Source of the DNA: Oryza sativa Japonica Group | Taxonomy: Eukaryota > Streptophyta > Magnoliopsida > Poales > Poaceae | Direction: 5' to 3' | Assembly: GCF_034140825.1 (NCBI RefSeq) | Contig: NC_089046.1 | Coordinates: forward strand, 1,936,001 to 2,000,000 | DNA length: 64,000 nt | Part shown: positions 1 through 12,370 of the stretch, piece by piece | Numbering within the stretch: the stretch's first letter is position 1 | Layout: every line of letters begins with the position of its first letter | The notes under the pieces: generated by a model | What the model was told of the DNA's origin: nothing | The model's database searches: none | Seen by the model: the letters and a program-made list of their open reading frames with translations, nothing else | Translations under genes and position numbers: made by a program

Positions 1-560
1 TTTTTAATAAGAAATTTACATTTTATGAATTTTATAAGAATTAGTTTTATTTATTTAAAATTGATGCAAAAGTTGTATATTCAAATAAAATTTTTGATGA
101 AGTTTTAAGTTCCAAATTAACATAAAGATTGCATTATCATCAAAACTCAATAAGTTTCACATGTTTTGCGTCCCTAGTATTTTGTGTTTCTACATGTGTG
201 GAAAATTATAATTTGTGGGCGGACATTCTAGTTTATCACCTATTTTTTCCCTCTATGTTACATTCCCATGTGCTCTTTGCAAGACTTTTATTTATCAGAG
301 CTAATTCAATGTATATAATTTTTGCTGAAGTTTTAGATCTGAGTGAATCATTTTGTCTGTTTTTAATTTCAAAAAATGAATCAGAGTTTGACAGATAAAT
401 GTATTTAGTATTTAAATTTAAAACGATGAATTTGTATAAAGAAATTCAAATTGATAATGAATTTTTTAGATAATGAATTGATTATGGATTTGAAATTACG
501 TTTCAATTGTGAGGTGTACAGATTTAAAAAAATACACATAAAGCTCAACATACAAGCATA
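1..560. other. AT-rich intergenic DNA
   Basis: Very AT-rich, with only short accidental reading frames on both strands. I see no gene, RNA or defined repeat here. Confidence 0.6.
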
Positions 561-562
561 TA

Positions 563-712
563 CTTCCTCCGTTTCACAATGTAAATCATTCTAGCATTTC
601 CCATATTCATATTGATGTTAATGAATCTAGACATGTATATCTATCTAGATTCATTATTATCAATATGAATGTGGGAAATGCTAGAATGACTTATATTGTG
701 AAACGGATGGAG
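563..712. mobile_element. Stowaway-type MITE
   Basis: About 150 bp that is almost one long inverted repeat: the left half (CTTCCTCCGTTTCACAATG...) is the reverse complement of the right half (...CATTGTGAAACGGATGGAG, allowing a few changes). It is flanked by TA at 561-562 and 713-714. The CTCCNTCCGTTT terminus and TA target duplication are those of Stowaway (Tc1/mariner) MITEs. The transcript would fold into a near-perfect hairpin, a possible small-RNA source. Confidence 0.85.
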
Positions 713-1577
713 TATTAATTATATCTATAATTTATTTCATTCTAAAACTAAACATACACATGCTAAATCATCATTCTCAAATCTTTTTCATAATATTTCA
801 ATCCAAATCATTTAATCATTTTTACAATATCTAACATAAATTCGCAGCAAGGCATGAGGCATTATCTTTTTTTATTTATAAAAGAGGACACTCCATGCTC
901 GGCCATTGTCTCAAATCTTTTTGTCTACCATCTCTTGTCATAAGATCAACCAAGCCAGAATTCTCTAGATGCTGAGTTTATTGAAATCTCTAGATTTAAT
1001 TTATTATTATTATTTTTTTCATGCATCACTTATGGTAGGGGATCCATTAATGAGTAGGAAAGGACCAGTTAAGTGATTGGTTTTTCACTGTGTAGGAGTA
1101 TAAAGTTGAGAGCCCGATTGGCCCAAGAAGCGAGAACGTTCTCGTTGTAGCCTACTGAGTTTCTTTTTCTTTTTTTACCAATAGTAAAATCCTCCATTTA
1201 TCTCAAAACTTAAATATGACACGTGGTCCAATCAAATCGCTGGCAAGCCGCTAGCTTGAGATTAAGTGATGGCTGTGCATGGGGAGCAAACCCAGAAATT
1301 AGGATGCGCCACGTGGCAGGGCTAGTTGCCCGAGAAACAGCATTGAAATCGTTATAAGAGATACCATTTTGTATGCTAGTGCATGGTATACAGTATGGCT
1401 GTTGCGGCCATCTGCCTATCTACTGTATCTCAACAGTGAACTCGTGTGCCGCACCAACGCACGAGCACCAGGCCGTCCGCACACAGACACAACGGCTGTG
1501 GATCAAATCCGCACCGAGAGGCCGCGCGCGCATCAGCCCATCAGCCGAAACGGCCTTGTGGCGTACGTGTGGACCAT
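713..1577. other. intergenic DNA, no gene seen
   Basis: AT-rich up to about 1300, then more GC-rich. Short frames between 1369 and 1694 lie on both strands and show no family similarity. Nothing else is supported. Confidence 0.5.
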
Positions 1578-3681
1578 ATAAGCTGGGCCGGAACGGGACT
1601 GTGGTGTACGCGAGGCCCATATAAGTTGGGCTGGAAGGTCTACGTGCGTGGGAATAAGTTCATCTCAGGTCCCTTAACTTGTCAACGAATCTGATTTTCG
1701 TCCCTCGATCGGAAAACCAGACACAACGGGTCCCTCAACTATCAAAACCGGTGCAGATTAGGTCCCTCGGCGGTTTTGAGGGCGGTTTTGGCTGACGTGG
1801 CGCCTACGTGGCCAATTTGACTCGGTCTTCGTCTGACGTGGCATTGACGTGGCGCTTACGTGTCAATTTGATCCGGAAAAATAATAAAGCTTGTGGGACC
1901 CACCTGTCAGTTTCGCATAGAAATTAATTAAAAATGGTGGGGCCCACGTGTCATAACTCACCCCTCTTCTTCCTCCTTTCTCCCCATATCCCCTCTCTTC
2001 ATCTCTCTCTCTCCTCACTGAACCGGTGGACCGGGGCGGCGGCGACTAGAGCGGGCGATGGACGAGACGGCCGGAGCGGAGCAGGTCCGGGGGCGGAACG
2101 GTGGTGGCCAGAGCGGGCCGGCGGAGCGGGGCGGCCGGAGCAGAGCAGGGCGGCGGTGGGCCGCGGGCGGAGCGGAGCGGGGCAGGTGGAGCGGCGGCGG
2201 GCGGAGCGGCAGTGGCAAGAAGCGGGGCACTGCACCTTCTTCCCGCCGGCAGCCGGCAGCCGCCCATCTCTCTGCCGCCCGTCGCGACGCCCTCCCCGGC
2301 GGCGGTCGCCGCCTAGCTTCTCTCCTGCCGCGCAGCTCCTCCCTTGCCGCCCGTCGCCTCCTCCCTCTCTCCCGCCGCCGCTCAACTCCTCCCTTGCCAC
2401 GCCGCCCGTCACCCTCTCCCGCGCTGCCGATGCTCTCCTCATCTCCCACCGCCCCCGTCGTCGCCAGCACCTCCCTTGCCGCGCCAACGACGCCGCCCTC
2501 CTTCACGCCGTCGTTACCTTGTGTTCCCGCGCACCGCCGATGCCCAGTCACCACGCCGGCTCCCCACCGACAAAAGGTTGAGAGGTGGAAGAAGAGGGGA
2601 GTGAGGGTGACATGCCGCTCGATCCGTCGCGCTTCACCGCCACTGAGCTCGTCAGCAGCAGCCCACTGGAGCGAGAAGCTTCCGCTTCCCCTTCCTCCCA
2701 TTGACGCCGCCGCTGCAGTAGCTGAGGCGCCGCTCCCCATGCCGCCACTTCTGTGGCGCACGCGGATGCGGACGGGGACACCATGGCCGTGGCCGCGGAC
2801 GACGTCGACGTCGACCTCGGCATCCTCGGCGACTCCCAGGACCCCCGCGCCGCCGCCACTACCGGGGGGGAGCAGCGCGTGGCGGACGTCCTCCTCCAGC
2901 TGCCACCGCCACGCCTCCCAGCATGGCCGCATCTTCTCCTCCTCCGGCGACCATCGCTGCACGCCGCCCTTTCTCCCCGCCGGCCACCGCCCTTCTCCCG
3001 GCCGCCACTGTCGGATCTTGATTGCCGGCACTGCTCCGGGAGGACCTGCCATCGCCCGGGTCGATCTGTTCCGCCCACCGCCGTCGCCGATCCCCCTTTA
3101 TTGCCCCGGCTTCCTCCTCCAGCTTGCTGCTCTCGCCGGCGGGCGCTGGTCTCGCCGCCCCTCCAGCTCGCCGCTCTCGCCGGAAGAGGAGAGGAAAGGG
3201 GAGAGAGATGAAGAGAGGGAGACGGGGAGAAAGGAGGAAGAAGAGGAAAGGGTGAGTTTGACTGACATGTGGGACCCACGTGGGTCCCACGATTTGTTTT
3301 ATTATTTTCTATGTGGGGCCGACATGTGGGTCCCACGGGTTTTATTATTTTTCCGGGTCGAATTGCCATGTAAGCGCCATGTCAATGCCACGTCGGACGA
3401 AGACCGAGTCAAATTGGTCACGTAGGTGCCACGTCAGCCAAAACCGCCCTCAAAACCGCCGAGGGACTTAATCTACACCGGTTTTGATACTTGAGGGACC
3501 CGTTGTGTCTGGTTTTCCGATCGAGGGACGAAAATCGGATTCGGTGTAAAGTTAAGGGACCTCAGATGAACTTATTCCACGTGCGTGCAGTCTTTATAAG
3601 TTGGGCCGGATAGGGACTGTGGTGTAGGTGCGGCCCATATAGTTTGAGCCTGAACTGGACTGGAATGTATCTGAGGCCCAT
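1578..3681. repeat. 43-bp tandem repeat with GGCCCAT boxes, split by a MULE
   Basis: A 43-bp unit beginning ATAAGYTGGGCCGGA and ending AGGCCCAT or CGGCCCAT is present at 1578-1620, 3596-3638 and, more diverged, 3639-3681. A partial unit starts at 1621 and is cut by the MULE at 1651-3578. GGCCCA/TGGGCC is the plant site II (TCP-binding) promoter element, so the array may be a promoter fragment. No gene is recognised next to it. Confidence 0.65.
1651..3578. mobile_element. MULE with long terminal inverted repeats (Pack-MULE-like)
   Basis: The terminal inverted repeats are about 330 bp each (1651-1985 and about 3240-3578). They start GGAATAAGTTCATCT and are highly similar throughout. The flanking 9-bp direct repeats ACGTGCGTG (1642-1650 and 3579-3587) are identical, the Mutator-superfamily signature. 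The interior (about 2030-3230) is very GC-rich, carries no transposase and has long overlapping frames on both strands, as expected of captured gene fragments. I could not identify the donor genes. The element is non-autonomous. Confidence 0.88.
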
Positions 3682-5480
3682 TTGTGTTGGCCCATAAGTG
3701 GTTCGGCCGCCGGTCGTAACGTAACGTTCGTCCGTGTACAGACTACAGAGCCTCGCTTCGGCTACAAAATTTTCGTCTGGACGGAAACTATTCTGACTTT
3801 TCTGAGCATACAATCGATTCGCACGTTTCACATGACTGCATGAATCCCTCTCCGTTACCGACTCCATTACAATCAGCAGCGATGTGATACAGTGATAGTA
3901 CTGGATGCTTTCTTGCTGTTTTCGTCGGTTGCTTGTACAGCTGTACGCCTGTACTGAAGAGACGACGTTCATATCAAATAGTACGTGGAAATCTGAGAAG
4001 ATACCCAAGCCTTTGAATCCGCGTTTGATGATACGGAATCCTCCACGCTCTGTTCCGTTTCGCTCCCAAGTGAAGTCCACACCACACATACACGTACATG
4101 CAAATGCAACGCAAGCGCGCGCGTACGTACAAACTGGGATTGAACAGGTCAAGGAAACGCGAGCCAAAATACTCCCTCTCCCCCTTGATAAAACCAGACC
4201 CTAAAATCCCAAGAAACCATTAAGGAAAGAAGCAAAAGACCAAATTATCCTTAATTAATGTAAAATTTGTATTGGTTGGTGAGTAGGTGAGGGGTATTGA
4301 AGTAATAAAATTTTTCGATTTATGGATTGGCGGTAGGTAAGACCGTAAGAAGGTAGAAGTTTGGTTTATTTTGGGAGAGGAAATATGTTCACGACAAGAG
4401 CCCGGCAGTTGCAAGGAAAGAGAAAGGCGCAAGCGCAAGTGGGGTAGGAATCGGGAGCGTATCCGCGGCACAGGAAAACGCCACTTTCGTGGTGATCGGC
4501 AGCGGATACTCCGAGCAAAATCTCTCGTCTCCTCTCCTCGCGCTCGATCATGTCAAAACCATCGCTGCCCTGGAAAGCGACGCGGCGATCGAACGCGATA
4601 TCATATCGAATCATCTCCACTTCTCGATCTTATTCAGTTGGCCGTGCCAGGCGTCACCGGATCCACGCCTTCAGATTTGGGTGACTCCGCGAACCACTTC
4701 ACGTTCCATGTGTGTGTGTTTTAAGTGTTTTGCCTGCCTTACTACTCGCTGAGTCGCTGATGATATGATAAGGAAAGTTGCTGGCTGCATCGCCAAGATT
4801 TGGCTGGGGAAAGTTGGTAGCGACCGAGAAATCGTCCGATCAGGAGGATTTCTTGGTTGGTGTGGCAACCCCATCCGATCCGAGGATTTGAAGCCTGATT
4901 ATATTCTAATCTTGTACAGGCGATGCTTATCAGTTACTAGCTGATTATATTCTAATCTTGTACAGGCGATGCTTATCAGTTACTAGCAGTCTGTGTATGT
5001 GGCTACAGAATTCAGATATCTGCCAGCCTGGCCCTGAACATTACCAGCTAATCTTTGATTTGTTCTCTGATGCATGGATGATGGATGCGTGTGCAGTGTT
5101 ACCATGCAAACATGCGACTTCACATAAGTTTGATGAAACGATATGTGCGACAGACTGACAGTTTGAGTGCCAAGAAATGACTGTGATTGTAGCAATATAT
5201 GTGTTGATGTACAGCAACAAATCTGATGCAGCAAACTGGCAGGTCACACATGGAGAAGAATTTTCTTTTGCTTTACCAAATCGCCTAAAACGATCCGTAT
5301 CTTTCAGTCTTTCAGGTCATCCAACAAGAGGACAACCCAATTAACTAAAAACTAAAGAAGAAAAGGATTTGAAAAAGGGATAGGGAGCAAAAGAAAATGG
5401 TGGACCATCTTTCTTGCTCTAGAATACAAAGAGTACTACTGATGTTGCCGGGGGCCTATTCTTTGTGGAGTCAATTCCTG
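3682..5480. other. intergenic DNA upstream of the response regulator
   Basis: No gene is recognised. Frames around 4370-4750 and 3560-4200 overlap on both strands without family similarity. A perfect 46-bp tandem duplication lies at 4895-4986. Confidence 0.5.
4895..4986. repeat. perfect 46-bp tandem duplication
   Basis: A unit starting CTGATTATATTCTAATC and ending CAGTTACTAG occurs twice back to back (4895-4940 and 4941-4986) without a mismatch. This indicates a very recent duplication or an assembly artefact. Confidence 0.9.
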
Positions 5481-5502
5481 GCAAGATTTGCAGCAAATCT
5501 GC
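5481..5502. promoter_or_regulatory. inverted pair of AGATT boxes upstream of the response regulator
   Basis: GCAAGATTTG and CAGCAAATCTGC form an inverted repeat of AGATT, the core bound by type-B response regulators, which activate type-A genes in the cytokinin pathway. It lies about 110 bp upstream of the TATA box. The functional role is inferred from motif and position only. Confidence 0.35.
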
Positions 5503-5612
5503 CCGGGATCTTGCTTTCCATGAGGCAGGATTTTCTTTAGTCATCACACCTGTTTTCCCCATCAGCTTTTCTTCTTTCTTCATATCTCCAAGAATCCTTT
5601 CACATGCTTATG

Positions 5613-5622
5613 TATATATATA
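5613..5622 (+). promoter_or_regulatory. TATA box of the response-regulator gene
   Basis: TATATATATA lies 163 bp upstream of the ATG at 5785, a plausible core promoter giving a 5' leader of about 130 bases. Confidence 0.5.
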
Positions 5623-5784
5623 AGCTCAACCACACCCAAACAACCTTGTAAAGCAAAGCCTTTCATGCCAAGCACACACACCATCTGCATCTTCTCTTCT
5701 ACCATTCTTGCTTTCTCCTTGTAGCCTCTTCCTTCTGTTCTTCCAGAGAAGAGAAACATATCTGTGCAAGCTTTGCCTTCTTCC

Positions 5785-7390
<1,606 letters not shown>

Positions 7391-7673
7391 TTTAGCATCT
7401 GACTGGTCATTTGACACTGATTTTTTTTTCTTGCTTCTGTCTGATCGGTTTTTGACATACTGATTTGTAAAAGGGATACTAACATCTAGTTTACAAAATA
7501 GAATGGAATCCGTTAACGGATACTGCTTGAATTCGAATGGGTGATTCTCAGTTCATCACATTGTGATTTTAAGCCAGTTAAGCCTTCAAATTCCCGCTGA
7601 GATTAAGGGCCACTGAAAACATCTTGTGCCATATTTGTTAAGGAATATCTTAAAACCACTACCGAACAACTTT

Positions 7674-7808
7674 AATGGGCAAGTTTCCCAACTGCATTCA
7701 GGTAAAGTTCCCAACTTAAATGGGCAAGTTTCCCAACTACATTCAGGTAAATTTCCCAACTTTCATGGGCAACAGGGCAAGTTTCCCAACTACATTCAGG
7801 TAAATCAC
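7674..7808. repeat. 45-bp minisatellite, three units
   Basis: The unit ATGGGCAAGTTTCCCAACT plus CATTCAGGTAAA is repeated with a 45-bp period from 7674, 7719 and 7764. The third copy has an 8-bp internal duplication (AACAGGGC). It lies between the convergent 3' ends of the response regulator and NRPE5, so it may be in a 3' UTR. Confidence 0.85.
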
Positions 7809-7894
7809 GCAAAGAGGAGTCACATAGATGATAGATCAACAACTAGTAGCTAATAACTTACTACAACCTTCATCCATAGGAACACATGGATCCC

Positions 7895-10411
7895 TCAGAA
7901 GACGCATCGGTATGCCACACGCTTCCCAGTAAGTTCGCCGTCATATGTAACTTTAACCACGGTTCCCTTGTCAAAGCCATAGTAGCGAGCAACAGCATCA
8001 GTCTCTAGCATGCGTGGCAACTGAAAGATACAAGCACCATTTCAGCGAAGTGATGTAAAGGTATTTCAGGACAGTAATTTTAGTGTTAAAATGCCATATA
8101 TTAATGACCGGAAGGAGTAAAATGGTAGTGAAAACAAAAGTGATTTGGCTTTGAGGCACAACAAGATTCCATCTATCAAAACAAAGAAAATTATCCATTT
8201 CTCATAATGAATATAAAGAGGATCACTGGTATGTTTACCACATAACAAGGATACAGCAATAACAAATATGATGCAGATCAACATGTGACTATGCAAATAA
8301 TGTAGAGGATCAACATTTATCGTAAAATATGGCATATTTTGTATATGGTAAATTTAATACACTCAAGGGTACTTCTACTGTACTTGGATCTGTTTGCCCT
8401 TTGGGCTTACCGCTTACCATACAACTTACTATTCACATTAGCAACCATATTTTACAACAAATGTAGTTTCACAAAAGCATCACATTATTTGATTACTGAC
8501 ATCAAAAATTGGTAACAGATTCTAAAGCACTGTTAGCAAATTATAGACAAGCACCTGTGAGTCTTCCACATTGTATTCCTTGAGGAGCTTGGCCTTTTGA
8601 TCTGCACTCAACACTTCATGCTTGGGTTTCAGGACATGCTTAGTAATGTTTACCAGTAAATCTGTGGCCTACCATTGGAAAAACACCTCAATTTATGTGT
8701 AAACCAGAGTATATTAACAAATTATAAGACAGTAAACAAAACGTATGCATGATTAAAGTCACGAAATATTAATCGAACATAGCATTATTGGTTTAAGAGC
8801 ATAACTTGCAGAAGCATGTATATGAATTAGATATATATATAGCATTATTGCCAGAACTTTCCGTTGGAAAAAAGGCCATAAAAACTAAACAAAAACAAAC
8901 CTGGAATATGTCCACTTTAAATTTAAAGATCTCCTTGATAGCCTCTCTAGCTCTAGATAATATTTTGCTCTGCAGTATCAGAACAAGCCTGGACAAGTTC
9001 TCTTCTTTTGTTTGGAGATATATCTCTCGGATAGTTGCGATTTTGACAGGCTCTGGTGGACAGAATACAAGTTGTACCTGAGTAGTGATTGAGTTAGAGT
9101 TTATTTTAACCCCCTTACCAAAAGGTAACAAAAATAGACACTCCAAGAAATAGCATTATGCATGGAAAAATGATATAGATATAAGCACTCTAACAGCAGG
9201 CGTGGAAGTATACCGATTATGTAAGCATTAAGTTTCAACAGTTAAATAATAAATTGAACCCATTTAAAGATGGCGCTATGCATGGACGATAAAACCACAA
9301 GAATACTAATTTGCTAAACCATAATAAAAACCCCTACCAGATGCAGGGTTTATCCCCCTTTTTACCTATTTACAAACTAACAAGTAGGAGTATATGATAT
9401 CACTGGAACACAAAAAGGCAAATGTGCCATGGTAAAATACTCTTTATCATACGCATTAGCAATCTTTTAGCAAACTTTTTTCCTGAAAAGTATATTTCGC
9501 ATTCCACAGAATAAATTAAACAACCACTGGATAGTACTATAACACAAATGAAAACACAACTTCATTATTATGTTACTCCCAAACATTTTCTAGAAGAACC
9601 AACATCCCTGAAGCAATGTGCAGTGTGTATACCTAGTTGTCCTAATTTTTCAATCTAACACTTTTCCCGTCATGTATATATCCCAGACGAACGCTAATGA
9701 GTAAAAATAAATCATGACCACGATAATAATTTAATAACTCCATAGGTCGCAACTTAAACACATGAGCAGATGAGCAGATGAAAGAAATGGTATCGCAAGA
9801 AATGATTGGGCGAGATATACCTTCTTGGAGGGGTCGGAGACGAGGGTGGTGGTGAAGGCGAGGCGTTCGATCCCAGGCTTCTCAGCCCACCATGCGCGGA
9901 ACTCAGGGAGGGTGCGGGCGATCTCGGCCTCCGGCACGCTGTACCCGCGGTCGCGGAGCATCTCCATTGCCGTGCGGCGCGCCAGGAACAGGCGGTGGCT
10001 CTCCACGCTGCCGCGGTCGATCATCGACGCTATGCATTCGGGGACCTCATGCACGTCGACGTCGTCGACTTCCATCTCCGCCGCCATGGGGACGACGGCG
10101 GGAGGGGGAACGTCGAGCGCAGCAGCGGGGACGACGGCAGGAGGAGGGGGAACGTCGCGCGCAGCGGCGGGGGCGGCGGCCGAGGGAGGGGAAACGTCGC
10201 GGGCGGCGGAGGCGGCGGCTGAGGGAGGGGAAACGTCGCGGGCGGCGGCAGGAGGAGGGGAAACGTCGCGCGCGGCGGAGACGGCGGCGGGAGGGGACAC
10301 GTCGCGGGCGGCGGTGGTGCTCTCGGCGGTTTCTATTGAAGTGGCGGCGGTCGCGCTCTCAGCCGATTCTATTGTGGTGAAGGATTGCTGGGAGGGGGAG
10401 GAGTGACTCAT
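7895..10411 (-). CDS. NRPE5: RNA polymerase V fifth subunit (RPB5 family, NRPE5)
   Basis: Four exons on the minus strand: 10411-9821, 9077-8901, 8668-8555 and 8020-7895. All junctions are phase 0 and the protein has 335 residues. From about residue 138 it is a complete RPB5-type subunit: an N-terminal jaw domain (ESHRLFLARRTAMEMLRDRGY), then the C-terminal assembly domain (DLLVNITKHVLKPKHEVL, DAVARYYGFDKGTVVKV, RVAYRCVF). The wording resembles plant Pol V subunit 5 (FKVDIFQ, LTGKRVAYRCVF) more than Pol II RPB5. Pol V makes scaffold transcripts for RNA-directed DNA methylation in the nucleus. Residues 36-104 hold six [R/L]DV[S/P]PP repeats in Ala/Pro-rich sequence, absent from the Arabidopsis protein as I recall it. 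An internal Met (109) just before the core could be an alternative start. Confidence 0.9.
10096..10306 (-). repeat. coding repeat: RDVSPP units in NRPE5
   Basis: GC-rich imperfect direct repeats (GGGGAAACGTCGCG and variants on the plus strand) encode six units, RDVSPP x4, RDVPPP and LDVPPP, at residues 36, 48, 58, 71, 85 and 99. Spacing varies from 10 to 14 residues. Every unit keeps the frame. Confidence 0.85.
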
Positions 10412-12370
10412 CTTAACCTCTTTTTAAGGTGACCTAATATTTTTCTGTCTAGCTAAGTTTTTGGAAATGTTCTGATAAGATGAAATAGAGTTTAGAACGT
10501 GTTTATACTGTAAAAGTATATTCATTTTTATCGAAATGTCTAATATACCCCGTAAAAATTTAGTATGTCCGATTTGCCCCTAAACGGTAATAATGAACGA
10601 AATCCGCGCTGGACTCTTTAAACCGAACAAAATGGGGTTCTAGAATGTGTTTATATGAGAAAAGTCCAAATTACCCCTCTAGTTTGCATTTGTCCCATTT
10701 GCCCTTGAAGTCTAATGGCGGAGAAGACACGTCCCAAACTATTCAAAACCGAAGAGAACCCAAGGTTTAGAGTATGTTTACACTACTCCATGTCTACCTT
10801 TCTTGACGGTTAATCTTCACCTATTACAACTTTGGATGAGCTATTCGAAGAAAAACTGTCACTTTGATCTATAACTCAAAAGATAATTTTGGTAGATTAT
10901 TGAATAAGAGATTTCCTAAATAACGCTCAACTGATTTGTTTATACAACAATAATTTAGCTCCCAACCTTTGGTTAGTACAAACATTCATACTTCAACTTT
11001 TCTTTCTCTTGGTGAGTTTACCGACTTCGGCAGCAACACAACAATGGCTAAGACAAAGGATAAAATTTCGGGCAAGTTCGGGGGCTTGTGGGAAGGTTAA
11101 AAGTGATGTAGTTCTTGATCTAGAAAGAACGAGGTAGCAGTTGACTGGCAGTAGGTAACAGTGAAGACAATGCAACGAGGATGTGGCGCCACCACCAGAG
11201 TCATGAGTAGGAGGCATGGGGTGGGCGGGATATGTAGCCAAGAAATCAAGTGGCTTGGTGATGTGGAAGCATCTCACTAGACTTAAAAGATGATGTAGAG
11301 ACATCTTACTAGATTTGAAAAAGATAGAAACTTGCTTTGAGAAGGGAGTAGATATATAGAGGAAGGCAGGGTTAATGAGGCGACAGAGAGCAATCAATGA
11401 GGGCTCGTCGACGCTAGTAGTAGCACCATCAAGGCAAGGACAACAGCATGCCTCGCAATTTTCAAACCAAACAAAAAAGTTTGTAGAGACATCTCACTAG
11501 ATTTGAAGAAGATAGAAACTTGCTTTGAGAAGGGAGTGGATATACAGAGGAAGGCAAGGTTAATGAGCGCGATAGAAAACGGTCAATGAGGGCTTGTCGA
11601 CGCTGGTGACAGCACCGTCGAGGCAAGGACAACATGTCTCGCAATTTTTAAACCAAATAAAAAGACAAAAACCATGTACCTTAAGAACTAAAAGATGCAA
11701 AAATATAAGATTATCTATTTGCATCAGAACTTATTAACCGAGATCTGGGCTTTTTTTTTAACAAAATACTCATATAGACATTCCCCTCTAATTTGCACTT
11801 GTCTGATTTGTCCCTAAACTCTGATAACGGAGAAAAACACACCCCAAACTTTTCAAACCGAACGAAATAAGGTTTTATAATTATTTTTACACTACTGCAG
11901 GTCCACTCCCTTTTTCCGCTGTTAATCACCACTTATCACAATTATAGGCGAGCTAAAAGCAAGTACTAGTAGATTATTATCGAATAATAACTATCATTTT
12001 GGTTTATAAAAGCTAATTAGACTGGCCAAATCTTTAATTTCTTGAAGCGCATCAAATTGTTATTTCACGCACTTTATTTCTGCTGCAAAAGGTTACATGC
12101 CGTTTCTCTTGATAAAACAGACCATTTAGTCTCATAACAGGCATGGATGTTCCCAAGTATAAAAGCCTCCAGCAACAAACGCGTCAGTTCAGTACTAAGC
12201 ACTGATCCAAGAGGAGCACTAAAACCCTTCTCCAGCAACAGACCACGTTCTACAAAGAATTTAACTCTTCATATCCGGTTATGTAACGAGAAACCACCAG
12301 AATTGTAGTTTTGGCTATTGATTTAAGTATCCCCGACATGTCTTCAAACATGTCAACAATCAGCACAACC
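10412..12370. repeat. intergenic DNA with diverged and tandem repeats
   Basis: No gene seen. A 188-bp segment beginning TGTAGAGACATCT is tandemly duplicated (11294-11481 and 11482 to about 11665, roughly 85-90% alike). It is bracketed by two more diverged copies of another repeat at about 10650-10850 and 11755-11955 (shared features TTTGCAYTTGTC, CCCAAACT and TTTACACTACT). Open frames here are short and lie within the repeats. Confidence 0.6.

Noticed and set aside
2015-3425. Long frames on both strands (up to 455 codons)
   Set aside because: They lie in the GC-rich core of the MULE, overlap each other, run into its terminal repeat and show no family similarity; low stop density follows from base composition.
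4366-4752. Protein-coding gene upstream of the response regulator
   Set aside because: Frames of similar length exist on both strands with no recognisable motif; a non-coding transcript cannot be excluded.
9806-10406. Plus-strand frames of 138-193 codons
   Set aside because: Antisense shadows of the GC-rich repeat exon of NRPE5.
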